Counted from the first letter of the stretch, positions 51,201-62,011 are shown. The stretch is DNA of 64,000 nt from Arcuatula senhousia (GCA_963971305.1 CAXARO010001759.1:1-64000); one strand, 5' to 3'. Numbers and translations: made by a program. Notes: generated by a model not told the origin, from the sequence alone.

Positions 51201-53409
51201 AAGTCAAAGTTTCAAGGGGAATAACTCCTGTATTATTGAATATATCAATATAAAAATAGTTGTGGCACAACACCAAGAGTTACTCTACCTGTTTCAAAAG
51301 GATTGAACTTGATACCTGTTATGGCTTAGGAGGAGATAGAGCAACAAACTTTACAGTGAAAAGGGAGATAATTCTTATACGCGAAAGGGTACGGTACCCA
51401 AGTGTTTTTTCTGAGACGACAAACCTTGACCGATAAAGTATACCAACTTTCATTGCGACATGTCGCGTACTTCTACAAGTTGATTTTTGGCGGAAGAAAA
51501 AAAAAAATAATAATAATAATCAGAAGAAATACAATAAGGTCTTCCCTTGGAAAGGGAAAGACCTTAAAAAAGAGGGCAGATTGGACTTTTTTGGTGCTTT
51601 TAGGGTGGATATCATCTAATTATGGTCAAATAAGGTGTATTTACCCAAAAATAACATTTTTTGGTCAAAAATGGCAAATTTCCAATTTTTCAAAAAAAGG
51701 GGGCGTGGCATGTCAACTTCCTTATTTCTGACATTTGAACAGTTTTAATCATTGAAACTGGTTGGAATAGTGAAAGTAAGTTGATTTGACCTTGAAAAAT
51801 GTTTCAAGGTCATACAATTACTTAGTACAGTGATACGGTCTAATTTTCACAAAAATCCATGTCGCGACACCATTTTTTCACTTTTTTCCAAATTTTTTTT
51901 TTGCGTTCAGCTGAGAAGACAATATCACATCATGTCATGCAAAAAAAATGAAAAAAAAGCCTAGATTTTGTTTGAGTTATTTCGCAATGAAAAAAGGCTC
52001 ATTTTATGAAAATTTACATATGATGACCTTGACCTTTGACCTTGACCTCATTTTGGTCCTTAGGGGTCACTGACCTGGTATACCAAGTTTCATTGAAATA
52101 TCTTAAGATTTGTTGATTTTAGAATTTTATACTAAAAAAGTCAAAGTTTCAAGGGGAATAACTCCTGTATTATTGAATATATCAATATAAAAATAGTTGT
52201 GGCACAACACCAAGAGTTACTCTACCTGTTTCAAAAGGATTGAACTTGATACCTGTTATGGCTTAGGAGGAGATAGAGCAACAAACTTTACAGTGAAAAG
52301 GGAGATAATTCTTATACGCGAAAGGGTACGGTACCCAAGTGTTTTTTCTGAGACGACAAACCTTGACCGATAAAGTATACCAACTTTCATTGCGACATGT
52401 CGCGTACTTCTACAAGTTGATTTTTGGCGGAAGAAAAAAAAAAATAATAATAATAATCAGAAGAAATACAATAAGGTCTTCCCTTGGAAAGGGAAAGACC
52501 TTAAAAAAGAGGGCAGATTGGACTTTTTTGGTGCTTTTAGAGTGGATATCATCTAATTATGGTCAAATAAGGTGTATTTACCCAAAAATAACATTTTTTG
52601 ATCAAAAATGGCAAATTTCCAATTTTTCAAAAAAAGGGGGCGTGGCATGTCAACTTCCTTATTTCTGACATTTGAACAGTTTTAATCATTGAAACTGGTT
52701 GGAATAGTGAAAGTAAGTTGATTTGACCTTGAAAAATGTTTCAAGGTCATACAATTACTTAGTACAGTGATACGGTCTAATTTTCACAAAAATCCATGTC
52801 GCGACACCATTTTTTCACTTTTTTCCAAATTTTTTTTTTGCGTTCAGCTGAGAAGACAATATCACATCATGTCATGCAAAAAAAATGAAAAAAAAGCCTA
52901 GATTTTGTTTGAGTTATTTCGCAATGAAAAAAGGCTCATTTTATGAAAATTTACATATGATGACCTTGACCTTTGACCTTGACCTCATTTTGGTCCTTAG
53001 GGGTCACTGACCTGGTATAGCAAGTTTCATTGAAATATCTTAAGATTTGTTGATTTTAGAATTTTATACTAAAAAAGTCAAAGTTTCAAGGGGAATAACT
53101 CCTGTATTATTGAATATATCAATATAAAAATAGTTGTGGCACAACACCAAGAGTTACTCTACCTGTTTCAAAAGGATTGAACTTGATACCTGTTATGGCT
53201 TAGGAGGAGATAGAGCAACAAACTTTACAGTGAAAAGGGAGATAATTCTTATACGCGAAAGGGTACGGTACCCAAGTGTTTTTTCTGAGACGACAAACCT
53301 TGACCGATAAAGTATACCAACTTTCATTGCGACATGTCGCGTACTTCTACAAGTTGATTTTTGGCGGAAGAAAAAAAAAAATAATAATAATAATCAGAAG
53401 AAATACAAT

Positions 53410-53634
53410 AAGGTCTTCCCTTGGAAAGGGAAAGACCTTAATAATAATAATAATAATAAGAAGAAACGGTGCAAAAACAATAAGTCTCCCAAACTTTGTT
53501 TTGGGCGACTTAATAATAATAATAATAAGAAACGGTGCAAAAACAATAAGTCTCCAAAACTTTGTTTTGGGCGACTTAATAATAAGAAACGGTGCAAAAA
53601 CAATAAGTCTCCCAAACTTTGTTTTGGGCGACTT
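53410..53634 (+). repeat. Right-end stack: gamma, beta, beta, beta
   Basis: The last gamma hairpin is at 53410-53439. (AAT)n and then three beta hairpins follow (53482-53511, 53548-53577, 53605-53634), each with GAAACGGTGCAAAAACAAT and AATAA spacers of varying length. The order fits closure of gamma (12162) and three beta elements opened at 11703, 11246 and 8834. Confidence 0.85.
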
Positions 53635-53655
53635 AATAATAATAAGAAAAATAAT

Positions 53656-54115
53656 AACTAGGTATAATTGTGTTGGGATGCCAACACACAAGTCGCCCAA
53701 AATCGCCTTGGATAGAGTTCCATTCAAATCAGTGCGTCAAAATAAGTCTAGAAATCAAATTTCGTTGAAATCGGACAAAGTTGACGTTTTTAGGGGGGCG
53801 GGTGTAGTAAAATGGCCACCATTTTGAAATTGTAAGTCGGATTTCAAATCCGGTCGCAGATTTGAGCTCAGCATACCCGCTTTACCCAGATGACCAATTT
53901 TCAAGACGATCCGATGAAAAAAAATTTTCCGCCCACTTTTTCCGACGGCCGCCATTTTGAAACGGCGGCCATCTTGAAAATTTTAAAAGTGCATTACACA
54001 ACTTTGAGTGACCCACTATCCAATCCAAAAAGTGTTATTCAATTTCCTTGAACCGTTTTCTTGTATTAGGGAGGACAAATTCTCGATAAATAATCAGAAG
54101 AATAATAATAAGAAT
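53656..54115 (+). mobile_element. Beta element, left end and body (right end beyond window)
   Basis: AACTAG 53656-53661, left hairpin 53669-53688, motif 53690-53702, a typical beta body with GCCACCATTTTG and GGCCGCCATTTTG palindromes, ending GGAGGACAAATTCTCG. An alpha element follows in its (AAT)n. No beta right end remains in the window for it. Confidence 0.7.
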
Positions 54116-55283
54116 AACTAGTTCTAATTGTGATCGCAAGCGAGTCACAAAAATGTCCCCTCACGTACCCCTCTTTGTCAATGTCTCTTGGCATTTGAGA
54201 TAACTTAATTTATCCAATTTTCATCAAAATAGGAGTAAGTTTAATTTTGGCGGGAAACGGTGGCCATTTTTAAAATGGCCGACAATAAAAATATTTCGAT
54301 GTCAAAAATCAACTCAACATACATATATTACCTTATATACCAATTTTCGTTAAAATCTGAGTAAATTTAATTTTGGCGGGAAAAGGCGGCCATTTTGAAA
54401 ATGGCCGACGATAAAAAAAATTTTGATGTCAAAAATCAACTTGCCATACCACTATTACCTCATATACCAATTTTCATTAAAATCGGAGTAATTTTAATTT
54501 TGGCGGGAAATGGCGGCCATTTTGAAAATGACGGCCCCCAAAAAAAATTCGATTCTAAATTTGAATTCGGCATACCACTATTACATTGTATACCAATTTT
54601 CATCAAATTCAGAATAACTTTAATTTTGGCGGGAAACGGCGGCCATTTTGAAAATGGCCGACGATACAAAAGTTTTGATGTCAAAAATCAACTCGCCATA
54701 CCACAATTACCTTATATACCAATTTTCACTAAAATCGGAGTAATTTTAATTTTGGCGGGAAATGGCGGCCATTTTTAAAATGGCCGCCCAAAAAAAAATT
54801 TCGATTCCAAAATTGAACTCGGCATACCACTATTACCTTATAAACCAATTTTCATTAAGAAATAACAAAGTTGAGAATTTTTTTCATTAATATCACAAAA
54901 TATATGGTACAAAGAAAGATAACTCAATCTTACAAAAAAAATAATTTTCGATTTTTTGCAAAATTTTGAAAACGGTAAGTCCGATTTTGAAATTTGTTTT
55001 TTTAAATGAAAGGTATTGTATATCCGCACTTAACCTATAAGGGAATTTTTCCTACCCCTGCCGGATCAGAAATGCCAGGAAAAATTCAGCTTTGGTTTCG
55101 AGGAGCCATTTTGAGGCCCTTTTTTTACCTATAAGGGGTCGTTCGATTTCGGCGAAAAATACAAAAAGCACAATCTCCCATTCCATACTCTTGATTTATG
55201 AATTTTCAGCTTCCTACCTTAAAAGATGTCGAAAAAATGAGGTGGACAAGTTCACGATCCAGAATACCGAGAAAAATAATAAT
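54116..55283 (+). mobile_element. Alpha-1 element, left end and body (right end beyond window)
   Basis: AACTAG 54116-54121, left hairpin 54129-54149, ATGTCCCC 54153-54160, about five tandem modules (GGCGGGAAA near 54248, 54376, 54503, 54625, 54755), alpha 3' domain 54790-55270 ending GGTGGACAAGTTCACGA. A complete beta element follows in its (AAT)n, then another alpha element. Confidence 0.7.
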
Positions 55284-55795
55284 AACTAGCTATAATTTGT
55301 GTTGGGATGCCAACACACAAGTCGCCCAAAATCGCCTTGGATACTATTTCTTCTCATTCAGTACAATAAAATATGTATAGAAATCAAATTTCATTGAAAT
55401 CGGACAAAGTTCACATTTTTAAGGGGGCGGGTGTAGTAAAATGGCCGCCATTTAAAAACCGGAAGTCGGATTTCAAATCCGGTCGCAGATTTGAACTCAG
55501 CATATCCGCTTCACCCAGATCACCAATTTTCAAGACGATCCGATAAAAAAAATTTTTCCGCCCACTTTTTCCGACGGTCGCCATTTTGAAACGGCGGCCA
55601 TCTTGAAAATTTCAAAACATGATTACACGCCTATGAGTGACCAACTATCCAATCCAACAAGTGTTATTCAATTTCCTTGAACCGTTTTCTTGTATCAGGG
55701 AGGACAACTTTACGATAAAGAATCAGAAGAATAATAATAATAATAAGAAACGGTGCAAAAACAATAAGTCTCCCAAACTTTGTTTTGGGCGACTT
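55284..55795 (+). mobile_element. Complete short beta element (about 0.5 kb)
   Basis: AACTAG 55284-55289, left hairpin 55298-55317, motif 55319-55331, body to about 55728, (AAT)n, constant arm GAAACGGTGCAAAAACAAT and right hairpin 55766-55795. It is uninterrupted, like the copy at 894, and uses the same CTATAATTTGTG left-end subtype. Confidence 0.85.
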
Positions 55796-55801
55796 AATAA
55801 T

Positions 55802-56851
55802 AACTAGTTCTAATTGTGATCGCAAGCGAGTCACATACATGTCCCCTCACGTACCCCTCTTTGTCAATATGTGTTTGGGCATTTGAGAATACCTAATTTT
55901 CATCAAGATCGGGTACGATTAATTTTGGCGGGAAACGGCGGCCATTTTGAAAAATGGCCAACGATAAAAAAAATTTTGATATCAAAAATAAACTCGCCAT
56001 ACCACCATTACCTTATATACCAATTTTCATTAAAATCGGAGTAACTTTGATTTTTGGCGGGAAACGGCGGCCATTTTGAAAATGGCCGACCAAATAAAAA
56101 TTTCGATGTCAAAAATCAACTCGCCATAGCAGTATTACCTTAAATACCAATTTTCATCAAAATCAGAGTAACTTTAATTTTGGCGGGAAACGGCGGCCAT
56201 TTTGAAAATGGCTGACGATAAAAAAAATTTGATGTCAAAAATCAACATACCATACCACTACTTCCATATATACCAATTTTCATCAAAATCGGAGCAAGTT
56301 TAAATTTTGGCGGGAAAATGGCAGCCATTTTAGCCGCCATTTTGAAAATGGCCGCCAAAAAAAAATTTCGATTCCAAAAATGAATTCGGCACACCACTAT
56401 TACCTTGTAAACCAATTTTCATTAAGAAATTACAAAGTTGAGAATTTTTTTCATTACTATTATAAAATATATTGTACAAAGGAAGATAACTCAATCTTAC
56501 AAAAAATAATAAATTTCGATTTTTTGCAAAATTTTGAAAACGGTAGGTCCGATTTTCAAAATTTTTTTTTTAAATGAAAGGTATTAAATATCCACACTTT
56601 ACCTATAAAGGAATTTTTCCTACCCCTGCCGGATCAGAAATGCCAGAAAAAATTCAACTTCGGTTTCGAGGAGCCATTTTGAGGCCCTTTTTTGACCTAT
56701 AAGGGGTCGTTCAATTTCGACAAAAAATACAAAAAGCACAATCTCCCATTCCATACTCTTGATATATGAAGATTCAGCTTCCTACCTTAAAAGATGTTGA
56801 AAAAATGAGGTGGACAAGTTCACGGTCCAGAATACCGAGAAAAATAATAAT
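55802..56851 (+). mobile_element. Alpha-1 element, left end and body (right end not assigned)
   Basis: AACTAG 55802-55807, left hairpin 55815-55835, ATGTCCCC 55839-55846, about four tandem modules, alpha 3' domain from 56360 ending GGTGGACAAGTTCACGG. Four alpha left ends in a row (this one, 56852, 57954, 59158) are followed by only three alpha right ends, so by nesting order this one stays open. Confidence 0.65.
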
Positions 56852-56917
56852 AACTAGTTCTAATTGTGATCGCAAGCGAGTCACAAAAATGTCCCCTCAC
56901 GTACCCCTCTTTGTCAA

Positions 56918-57065
56918 TGTCTCTTAGCATTTGAGATAACTTATTATATCCAATTTTCATCAAAATAGGAGTAAGTTTAATTTTGGCGGGAAATGGCCAA
57001 AATTAAACTTACTCCTATTTTGATGAAAATTGGATATAATAAGTTATCTCAAATGCTAAGAGACA
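56918..57065. repeat. Perfect 70-bp inverted repeat with 8-nt spacer
   Basis: Arm 1 (56918-56987) begins TGTCTCTTAGCATTTGAG and ends GTTTAATTTTGGC. Arm 2 (56996-57065) is its exact reverse complement over all 70 bases. The spacer is GGGAAATG. None of the other alpha elements has the second arm, so it arose in this copy and recently. Confidence 0.95.
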
Positions 57066-57953
57066 CTAAAAAAATTGATGTCAAAAATAAGTTCGCCATA
57101 CCACTTTTACCTTATATACCAATTTTCATCAAAATCAGAGTAACTTTGATTTTGGCGGGAAACGGCGGCCATTTTGTAAATGGCCGACGAAATAAAAATT
57201 TCAATGTCAAAAATCAACTCTCCATACCACTATTACTTTCTATACCAATTTTCATCAAAATCAGAGTAACTTTAATTTTGGCGGGAAACGGCGGCCATTT
57301 TGAAAATGGCCAACGATAAAAAAATTTTGATGTCAAAAATCAACTCGCCATACCACTATTACCTTATATACCAATTTTCATCAAAATTGGAGCAAGTTTT
57401 GGCGGGAAAATGGCGGCCATTTTAGCCGCCATTTTAAAAATGGCCGTCAAAAAAATTTTTCGATACCAAAAATGAACTCGGCATACCACTATTACCTTGT
57501 AAACCAATTTTCATTAAGAAATAACAAAGTTAAGAATTTTTACATTACTATTACAAAATATATTGTTCCAAGAAAGATAACTCAATTTGACAAAAAAATT
57601 AAATTTCGATTTTTTGCAAAATTTTGAGAACCGTAAGTCCGATTTTCAAAATTTTTTTTTTAAATGAAAGGTATCGAAAGTCTACACTTACCCCATAAAG
57701 GAATTTGTGTTACCCCTGACGGATCAGAAATGCCAGGTAAAATTCAACTTCGGTTTCGAGGAGCCATTTTACGGCCCTTTTTTGACCTATAAGGGGTCGT
57801 TCGATTTCGACGAAAAATACAAAAAGCACAATCTCCCATTCCATACTCTTGATATATGAAGTTTCAGCTTCCTACCTTAAAAGATGTCGAAAAAATGAGG
57901 TGGACAAGTTCACGATCCAGAATACCGAGAAAAATAATAATAATAATAATAAT

Positions 57954-59127
57954 AACTAGTTCTAATTGTGATCGCAAGCGAGTCACATATATGTCCCCTC
58001 ACGTACCCCTCTTTGTCAATATGTCTCTTGGCATTTGAGATCACCTAATATACCCAATATTCATCAAAATAGGAGTAAGTTTATTTTGGCGGGAAACCGC
58101 AGCCATTTTGAAAATGGCCGACGATGAAAAATTTTCAATGTCAAAAATCAACTCGCCATACCACTATAACCTTTTGTACCAATTTTCATCAAAATCGGAG
58201 TAACTTTAAATTTTGGCGGGAAACGGCAGCCATTTTGATAATGGTCGACGATAAAAAAATTTTGATGCCAAAAATCAACTCGCCATACCACTATTACCTT
58301 GAATACCAATTTTCATCAAAATCTGAGTAACTTTAATTTTGGCGGGAAACGGCGGCCATTTTGAAAATGGCCCACGATGAAAAAATTTTCAATGTCAAAA
58401 ATCAACTCGCCATACCACTATTACCTTATATACAAATTTTCATCAAAATCGGAGTAACTTTAAATTTTGGCGGGAAATGGCGGCCATTTTGAAAATGGCT
58501 GACAAAAAAAAATTTTGATGTCAAAAATCAACTCGCCATACCACTATTACCTTATATACCAATTTTCATAAAAATTGGAGCAAGTTTAGGTTTGGGCGGG
58601 AAAACGGCGGCCATTTTAGCCGCCATTTTGAAAATGGCCGCCAAAAAATTTTTTCGATAGCAAAAATGAACTCGGCATACCACTATTACATTGTAAACCG
58701 ATTTTCATTAAGAAATAACAAAGTTGAGAATTTTTACATTACTATTACAAAATATATTGTAACAAGAAAGATAACTCAATTTGACAAAAAAATTAAATTT
58801 CGATTTTTTGCAAAATTTCGAGAACCGTAAGTCCGATTTTCAAAATTCTTTTTTTAAATGAAAGGTATTAAAAGTCTACACTTACCCCATAAAGGAATTT
58901 TTCCTACCCCTGCCGGATCAGAAATGCCAGGTAAAAATTCAACTTCGGTTTCGAGGAGCCATTTTGAGGCCCTTTTTTGACCTATAAGGGGTCGTTCGAT
59001 TTCGACGAACAATACAAAAAGCACAATCTCCCATTCCATACTCTTGATTCATGAAGATTAAGCTTCCTACCTTAAAAGATGTCGAAAAAATGAGGTGGAC
59101 AAGTTCACGGTCCAGAATACCGAGAAA

Positions 59128-59160
<33 letters not shown>

Positions 59161-60588
59161 TAGTTCTAATTGTGATCGCAAGCGAGTCACATATATGTCC
59201 CCTCACGTACCCCTCTTTGTCAATATGTCTCTTGGCATTTGAGAATACCTAATATACCAATTTTCATCAAGATCGGAGTAAGTTTAATTTTGGCGGGAAA
59301 CGGCGGCCATTTTGAAAATGGCCAACGATAAAAAATTTTCGATGTCAAAAATAAACTCGCCATACCACAATAACCTTATATACCAATTTTCATTAAAATC
59401 GGAGTAACTTTGATTTTTGGCGGGAAACGGCGGCCATTTTGAAAATGGCTGACGAAATAAAAATTTCGATTTCAAAAATCAACTTGCCATACCACTATTA
59501 CCTTGAATACCAATTTTCATCAAAATCTGAGTAACTTTAATTTTGGCGGAAAACGGCAGCCATTTTAAAAATGGCCGACGATGAAAAAATTTTAATGTCA
59601 AAAATCAACTCGCAATACCACTATAACCTATTGTACCAATTTTCATCAAAATCTGAGTAACTTTAATTTTGGCGGGAAACGGCAGCCATTTCGATAATGG
59701 TCGACGATAAAAATATTTTGATGTCAAAAATCAACTCGCCATACCACTATTACCTTGAATACCAATTTTCATCAAAATCTGAGTAACTTTAATTTTGGCG
59801 GGAAACGGCGGCCATTTTGAAAATGGCTGACGAAAAAAAAATTTTGATGTCAAAAATCAACTCGCCATACCAATATTACCTTATTTACCAATTTTCATAA
59901 AAATTGGAGCAAGTTTAAGTTTGGGCGGGAAAACGGCGGCCATTTTAGCCGCCATTTTGAAAATGGCCGCCAAAAAATTTTTTCGATACCAAAAATGAAC
60001 TCGGCATACCACTATTACCTTGTAAACCGATTTTCATAAAGAAATAACAAAGTTGAGAATTTTTACATTACTATTACAAAATATATTGTAACAAGAAAGA
60101 TAACTCAATTTGACAAAAAAAATAAATTTCGATTTTTTGCAAAATTTTGAGAACCGTAAGTCCGATTTTCAAAATTCTTTTTTTAAATGAAAGGTATTAA
60201 AAGTCTACACTTACCCCATAAAGGATTTTTTCCTACCCCTGCCGGATCAGAAATGCCAGGTAAAAATTCAACTTCGGTTTCGAGGAGCCATTTTGAGGCC
60301 CTTTTTTTACCTATAAGGGGTCGTTCGATTTCGACGAAAAATACAAAAAGCACAATCTCCCATTCCATACTCTTGATTTATGAAGATTCAGCTTCCTACC
60401 TTAAAAGATGTCGAAAAAATGAGGTGGACAAGTTCACGGTCCAGAATACCGAGAAAAATAATAATAATAATAATAATAATAAGAAACCGAGCAAAAACAA
60501 TATGTCCCCGACACTTCGTGTTCGGGGACATAATAATAAGAAACCGAGCAAAAACAATATGTCCCCGACACTTCGTGTTCGGGGACAT
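57954..60588 (+). mobile_element. Alpha-1 element (middle of three)
   Basis: AACTAG 57954-57959, left hairpin 57967-57987, ATGTCCCC 57991-57998, five tandem modules (58088-58590), fused palindrome near 58605-58640, alpha 3' domain to about 59128, then a long (AAT)n in which the next alpha starts. The right end by nesting order is 60559-60588. Confidence 0.7.
59158..60531 (+). mobile_element. Complete alpha-1 element (1.4 kb)
   Basis: AACTAG 59158-59163, left hairpin 59171-59191, ATGTCCCC 59195-59202, about six tandem modules, alpha 3' domain 59970-60455 ending GGTGGACAAGTTCACGG, (AAT)n, constant arm and right hairpin 60502-60531. It is uninterrupted. Confidence 0.8.
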
Positions 60589-60645
60589 AATAATAAGAAA
60601 CCGAGCAAAAACAATATGTCCCCGACACTTCGTGTTCGGGGACAT
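60502..60645 (+). repeat. Three tandem alpha right-end hairpins
   Basis: Identical 30-nt hairpins (60502-60531, 60559-60588, 60616-60645) at a 57-bp period: AATAATAA, GAAACCGAGCAAAAACAAT, arms ATGTCCCCGA/TCGGGGACAT. They close three of the four alpha elements opened upstream. An alpha left end follows at 60652. Confidence 0.9.
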
Positions 60646-60734
60646 AATAATAACTAGTTCTAATTGTGATCGCAAGCGAGTCACATACATGTCCCCTCAC
60701 GTACCCCTCTTTGACAATATTTCTGGCTTTTGTG

Positions 60735-61010
60735 GGAACCCTGTTTAAGCAATGACGTCCTTATCATTCCATTGAAGCACCCTTTTTACAAGCATTGGTA
60801 GCGTACTTGTAAACTATTGTAGTGACTAGCGAGCATAACTACCGCTCTCGTCCTCTACAATGGAGCCACTCTTCAATGAAATGCTAAAAACGTTACGGAG
60901 AAGCTTTTGGTTGACATCCATATGAGATATTATGCTCCCTTAATCTCATATAGTCGAGAAGAATCACACAGTCGCATCCAAAAGCTGTTGCATCGGACCA
61001 TAAACAAAAT
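60735..61010. other. Structured non-repetitive segment inside an alpha element
   Basis: CATTCCATTGAAG (60765-60777) pairs with CTTCAATGAAATG (60871-60883), one mismatch. Inside lie TTTACAAG/CTTGTAAA (60785-60792 with 60806-60813) and ATTGTAG/CTACAAT (60816-60822 with 60855-60861). A second structure follows: AGCTTTTGG/CCAAAAGCT (60902-60910 with 60978-60986) enclosing ATATGAGAT/ATCTCATAT (60920-60928 with 60943-60951). The segment is unlike anything else in the window. It could be a captured structured RNA gene or a small inverted-repeat element. I do not recognise it. Confidence 0.55.
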
Positions 61011-62011
61011 TTAATGCTAAAAATGAACTCCCCATACCACAATTACCCTGTATATTAATTTTTATTCAAATCGGAGTAAGTTTAATTTTGGCGGGAAATG
61101 GCGGCCATTTTGAAAATGGCCGACGATAAAAAAAATTTGATGTCAAAAATCAACTCGCCATACCACTATTACCTTATATACCAATTTTCATCAAACACGG
61201 AGTAAGTTTAATTTTTGGCGGGAAACGGCGGCCATTTTGAAAATGGCTAACGATAAAAAAATTTTGATGTCAAAAATCAACTCGCCATACCACTATTACC
61301 TTATATACCAATTTTCATCAAAATCGGAGTAAGTTTAATTTTTGGCGGGAAACGGCGGCCATTTTGAAAATGGCCAACGATAAAAAAAAATTGATGTTAA
61401 AAATCAACTCGCCATGCCACTATTACCTTATATACCATTTTTCATCAAAATTGGAGCAAGTTTAATTTTTGGCGGGAAAATGGCGGCCATTTTAGCCGCC
61501 ATTTTAAAAATGGCCGCCAAAAAATTTTTTCGATACCAAAAATGAACTCGGCATACCACTATTACCTTGTAAACCAATTTTCATTAAGAAATAACAAAGT
61601 TAAGAATTTTTACATTACTATTACAAAATATATTGTTCCAAGAAAGATAACTCAATTTGACAAAAAAATTAAATTTCGATTTTTTGCAAAATTTTGAGAA
61701 CCGTAAGTCCGATTTTCAAATTTTTTTTTTTAAATGAAAGGTATCGGAAGTCGACACTTACCCCATAAAGGAATTTGTGTTACCCCTGCCGGATCAGAAA
61801 TGCCAGGTAAAATTCAACTTCGGTTTCGAAGAGCCATTTTGAGGCCCTTTTTTGACCTATAAGGGGTCGTTCGATTTCGACAAAAAATACAAAAAGCACA
61901 ATCTCCCATTCCATACTCTTGATATATGAAGTTTCAGCTTCCTACCTTAAAAGATGTCGAAAAAATGAGGTGGACAAGTTCACGTTCCAGAATACCGAGA
62001 AAAATAATAAT

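Larger units (their letters stand above)
12162..53439 (+). mobile_element. Gamma element, expanded to about 41 kb by an internal satellite
   Basis: The left end follows (AAT)n and reads TTAAAAG, then a perfect hairpin ACAATTCTTCC/GGAAGAATTGT (12169-12190), then AAGGTCTTTCCCTTTCC (12191-12207). This 17-mer is the exact reverse complement of the distal arm and loop edge of the gamma right-end hairpin. The last right end (53410-53439) is followed by (AAT)n and then beta right ends, as expected for the true 3' border. In between are unique sequence (12208-13045) and a tandem array in which every unit carries a gamma right end. One gamma-prime element is inserted in the array. No coding region is seen. 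Confidence 0.75.
13046..53439 (+). repeat. 936-bp satellite array, about 41 copies, gamma right end in each
   Basis: A fixed landmark (the G of GTGTTTTTTCTGAG) recurs 42 times: every 936 bp from 13262 to 32918, every 936 bp from 35436 to 41988, then from 42975 to 53276 with five 937-bp steps caused by one extra A. The unit reads: AATTTTATACTAAAAAAG, GGGAATAACTCC, GGGTACGGTACCC, GCGACATGTCGC, 'ggcggaaga', A-run, (AAT)5, CAGAAGAAATACAAT, gamma hairpin, AAAAAAGAGGGCAG, a TGACCTTG palindrome, a TGACCT cluster, and back. Most units look identical. Units near the 3' end (52339) and at 41988 carry private substitutions. Copy number depends on assembly of near-identical repeats. Confidence 0.95.
11703..53511 (+). 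mobile_element. Beta element that received the gamma element
   Basis: AACTAG 11703-11708, left hairpin 11716-11735, motif 11737-11749, body to 12150, then AATAATAATAAT and the gamma left end at 12162. Its right end by nesting order is the beta hairpin 53482-53511, the first beta hairpin after the satellite. The body is very similar to the beta body 457 bp upstream. Confidence 0.65.
11246..53577 (+). mobile_element. Beta element split by the gamma satellite and another beta element
   Basis: AACTAG 11246-11251, left hairpin 11259-11278, motif 11280-11292, body to about 11690 with both GCCGCCATTTTG palindromes and the 3' motif AGGGAGGACAACTTTACG. By nesting order the right end is the beta hairpin 53548-53577. 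That hairpin has CTCCAAAAC in place of CTCCCAAAC in its proximal arm. Confidence 0.6.
8834..53634 (+). mobile_element. Beta element split by about 44 kb of nested insertions
   Basis: Left end AACTAG 8834-8839, hairpin 8848-8867, motif 8869-8881, and body to about 9280. By nesting order its right end is the beta hairpin at 53605-53634. Everything between its (AAT)n and that hairpin is younger inserted material under the nesting model. It uses the CTATAATTTGTG left-end subtype. The body is seen directly. The long-distance pairing is inferred. Confidence 0.6.
56852..60645 (+). mobile_element. Alpha-1 element with an internal inverted duplication
   Basis: AACTAG 56852-56857, left hairpin 56865-56885, ATGTCCCC 56889-56896. 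The first tandem module is replaced by a perfect fold-back copy of the 70 bases before it (56918-57065). Normal modules resume near 57120. The alpha 3' domain runs 57450-57935. The right end by nesting order is the hairpin 60616-60645. Confidence 0.7.

Noticed and set aside
13046..53439. Satellite as a pure assembly artefact
   Set aside because: Unit variants are ordered (type B block, 937-bp units, private changes) and one unit holds an insertion. A false duplication would not produce this, although the exact copy number may still be wrong.
53482..53634. Integron attC or gene-cassette array
   Set aside because: There are no attC core sites (GTTRRRY), no cassettes with genes and no integrase. 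The only likeness is an imperfect hairpin.
53276..53827. 183-codon open frame, longest in the window
   Set aside because: It reads across the satellite end, four right-end hairpins, (AAT)n and a beta left end. Its composition is poly-Ile with repeated hairpin translations.
60481..60645. CRISPR-like array (57-bp regular hairpin repeats)
   Set aside because: There are no unique spacers (the sequence between hairpins is constant), no cas genes, and a eukaryotic repeat context.
60785..60861. tRNA-like cloverleaf
   Set aside because: Arms are present, but no acceptable anticodon arm, T-loop GTTCGA or acceptor stem of 7 bp could be placed on either strand.
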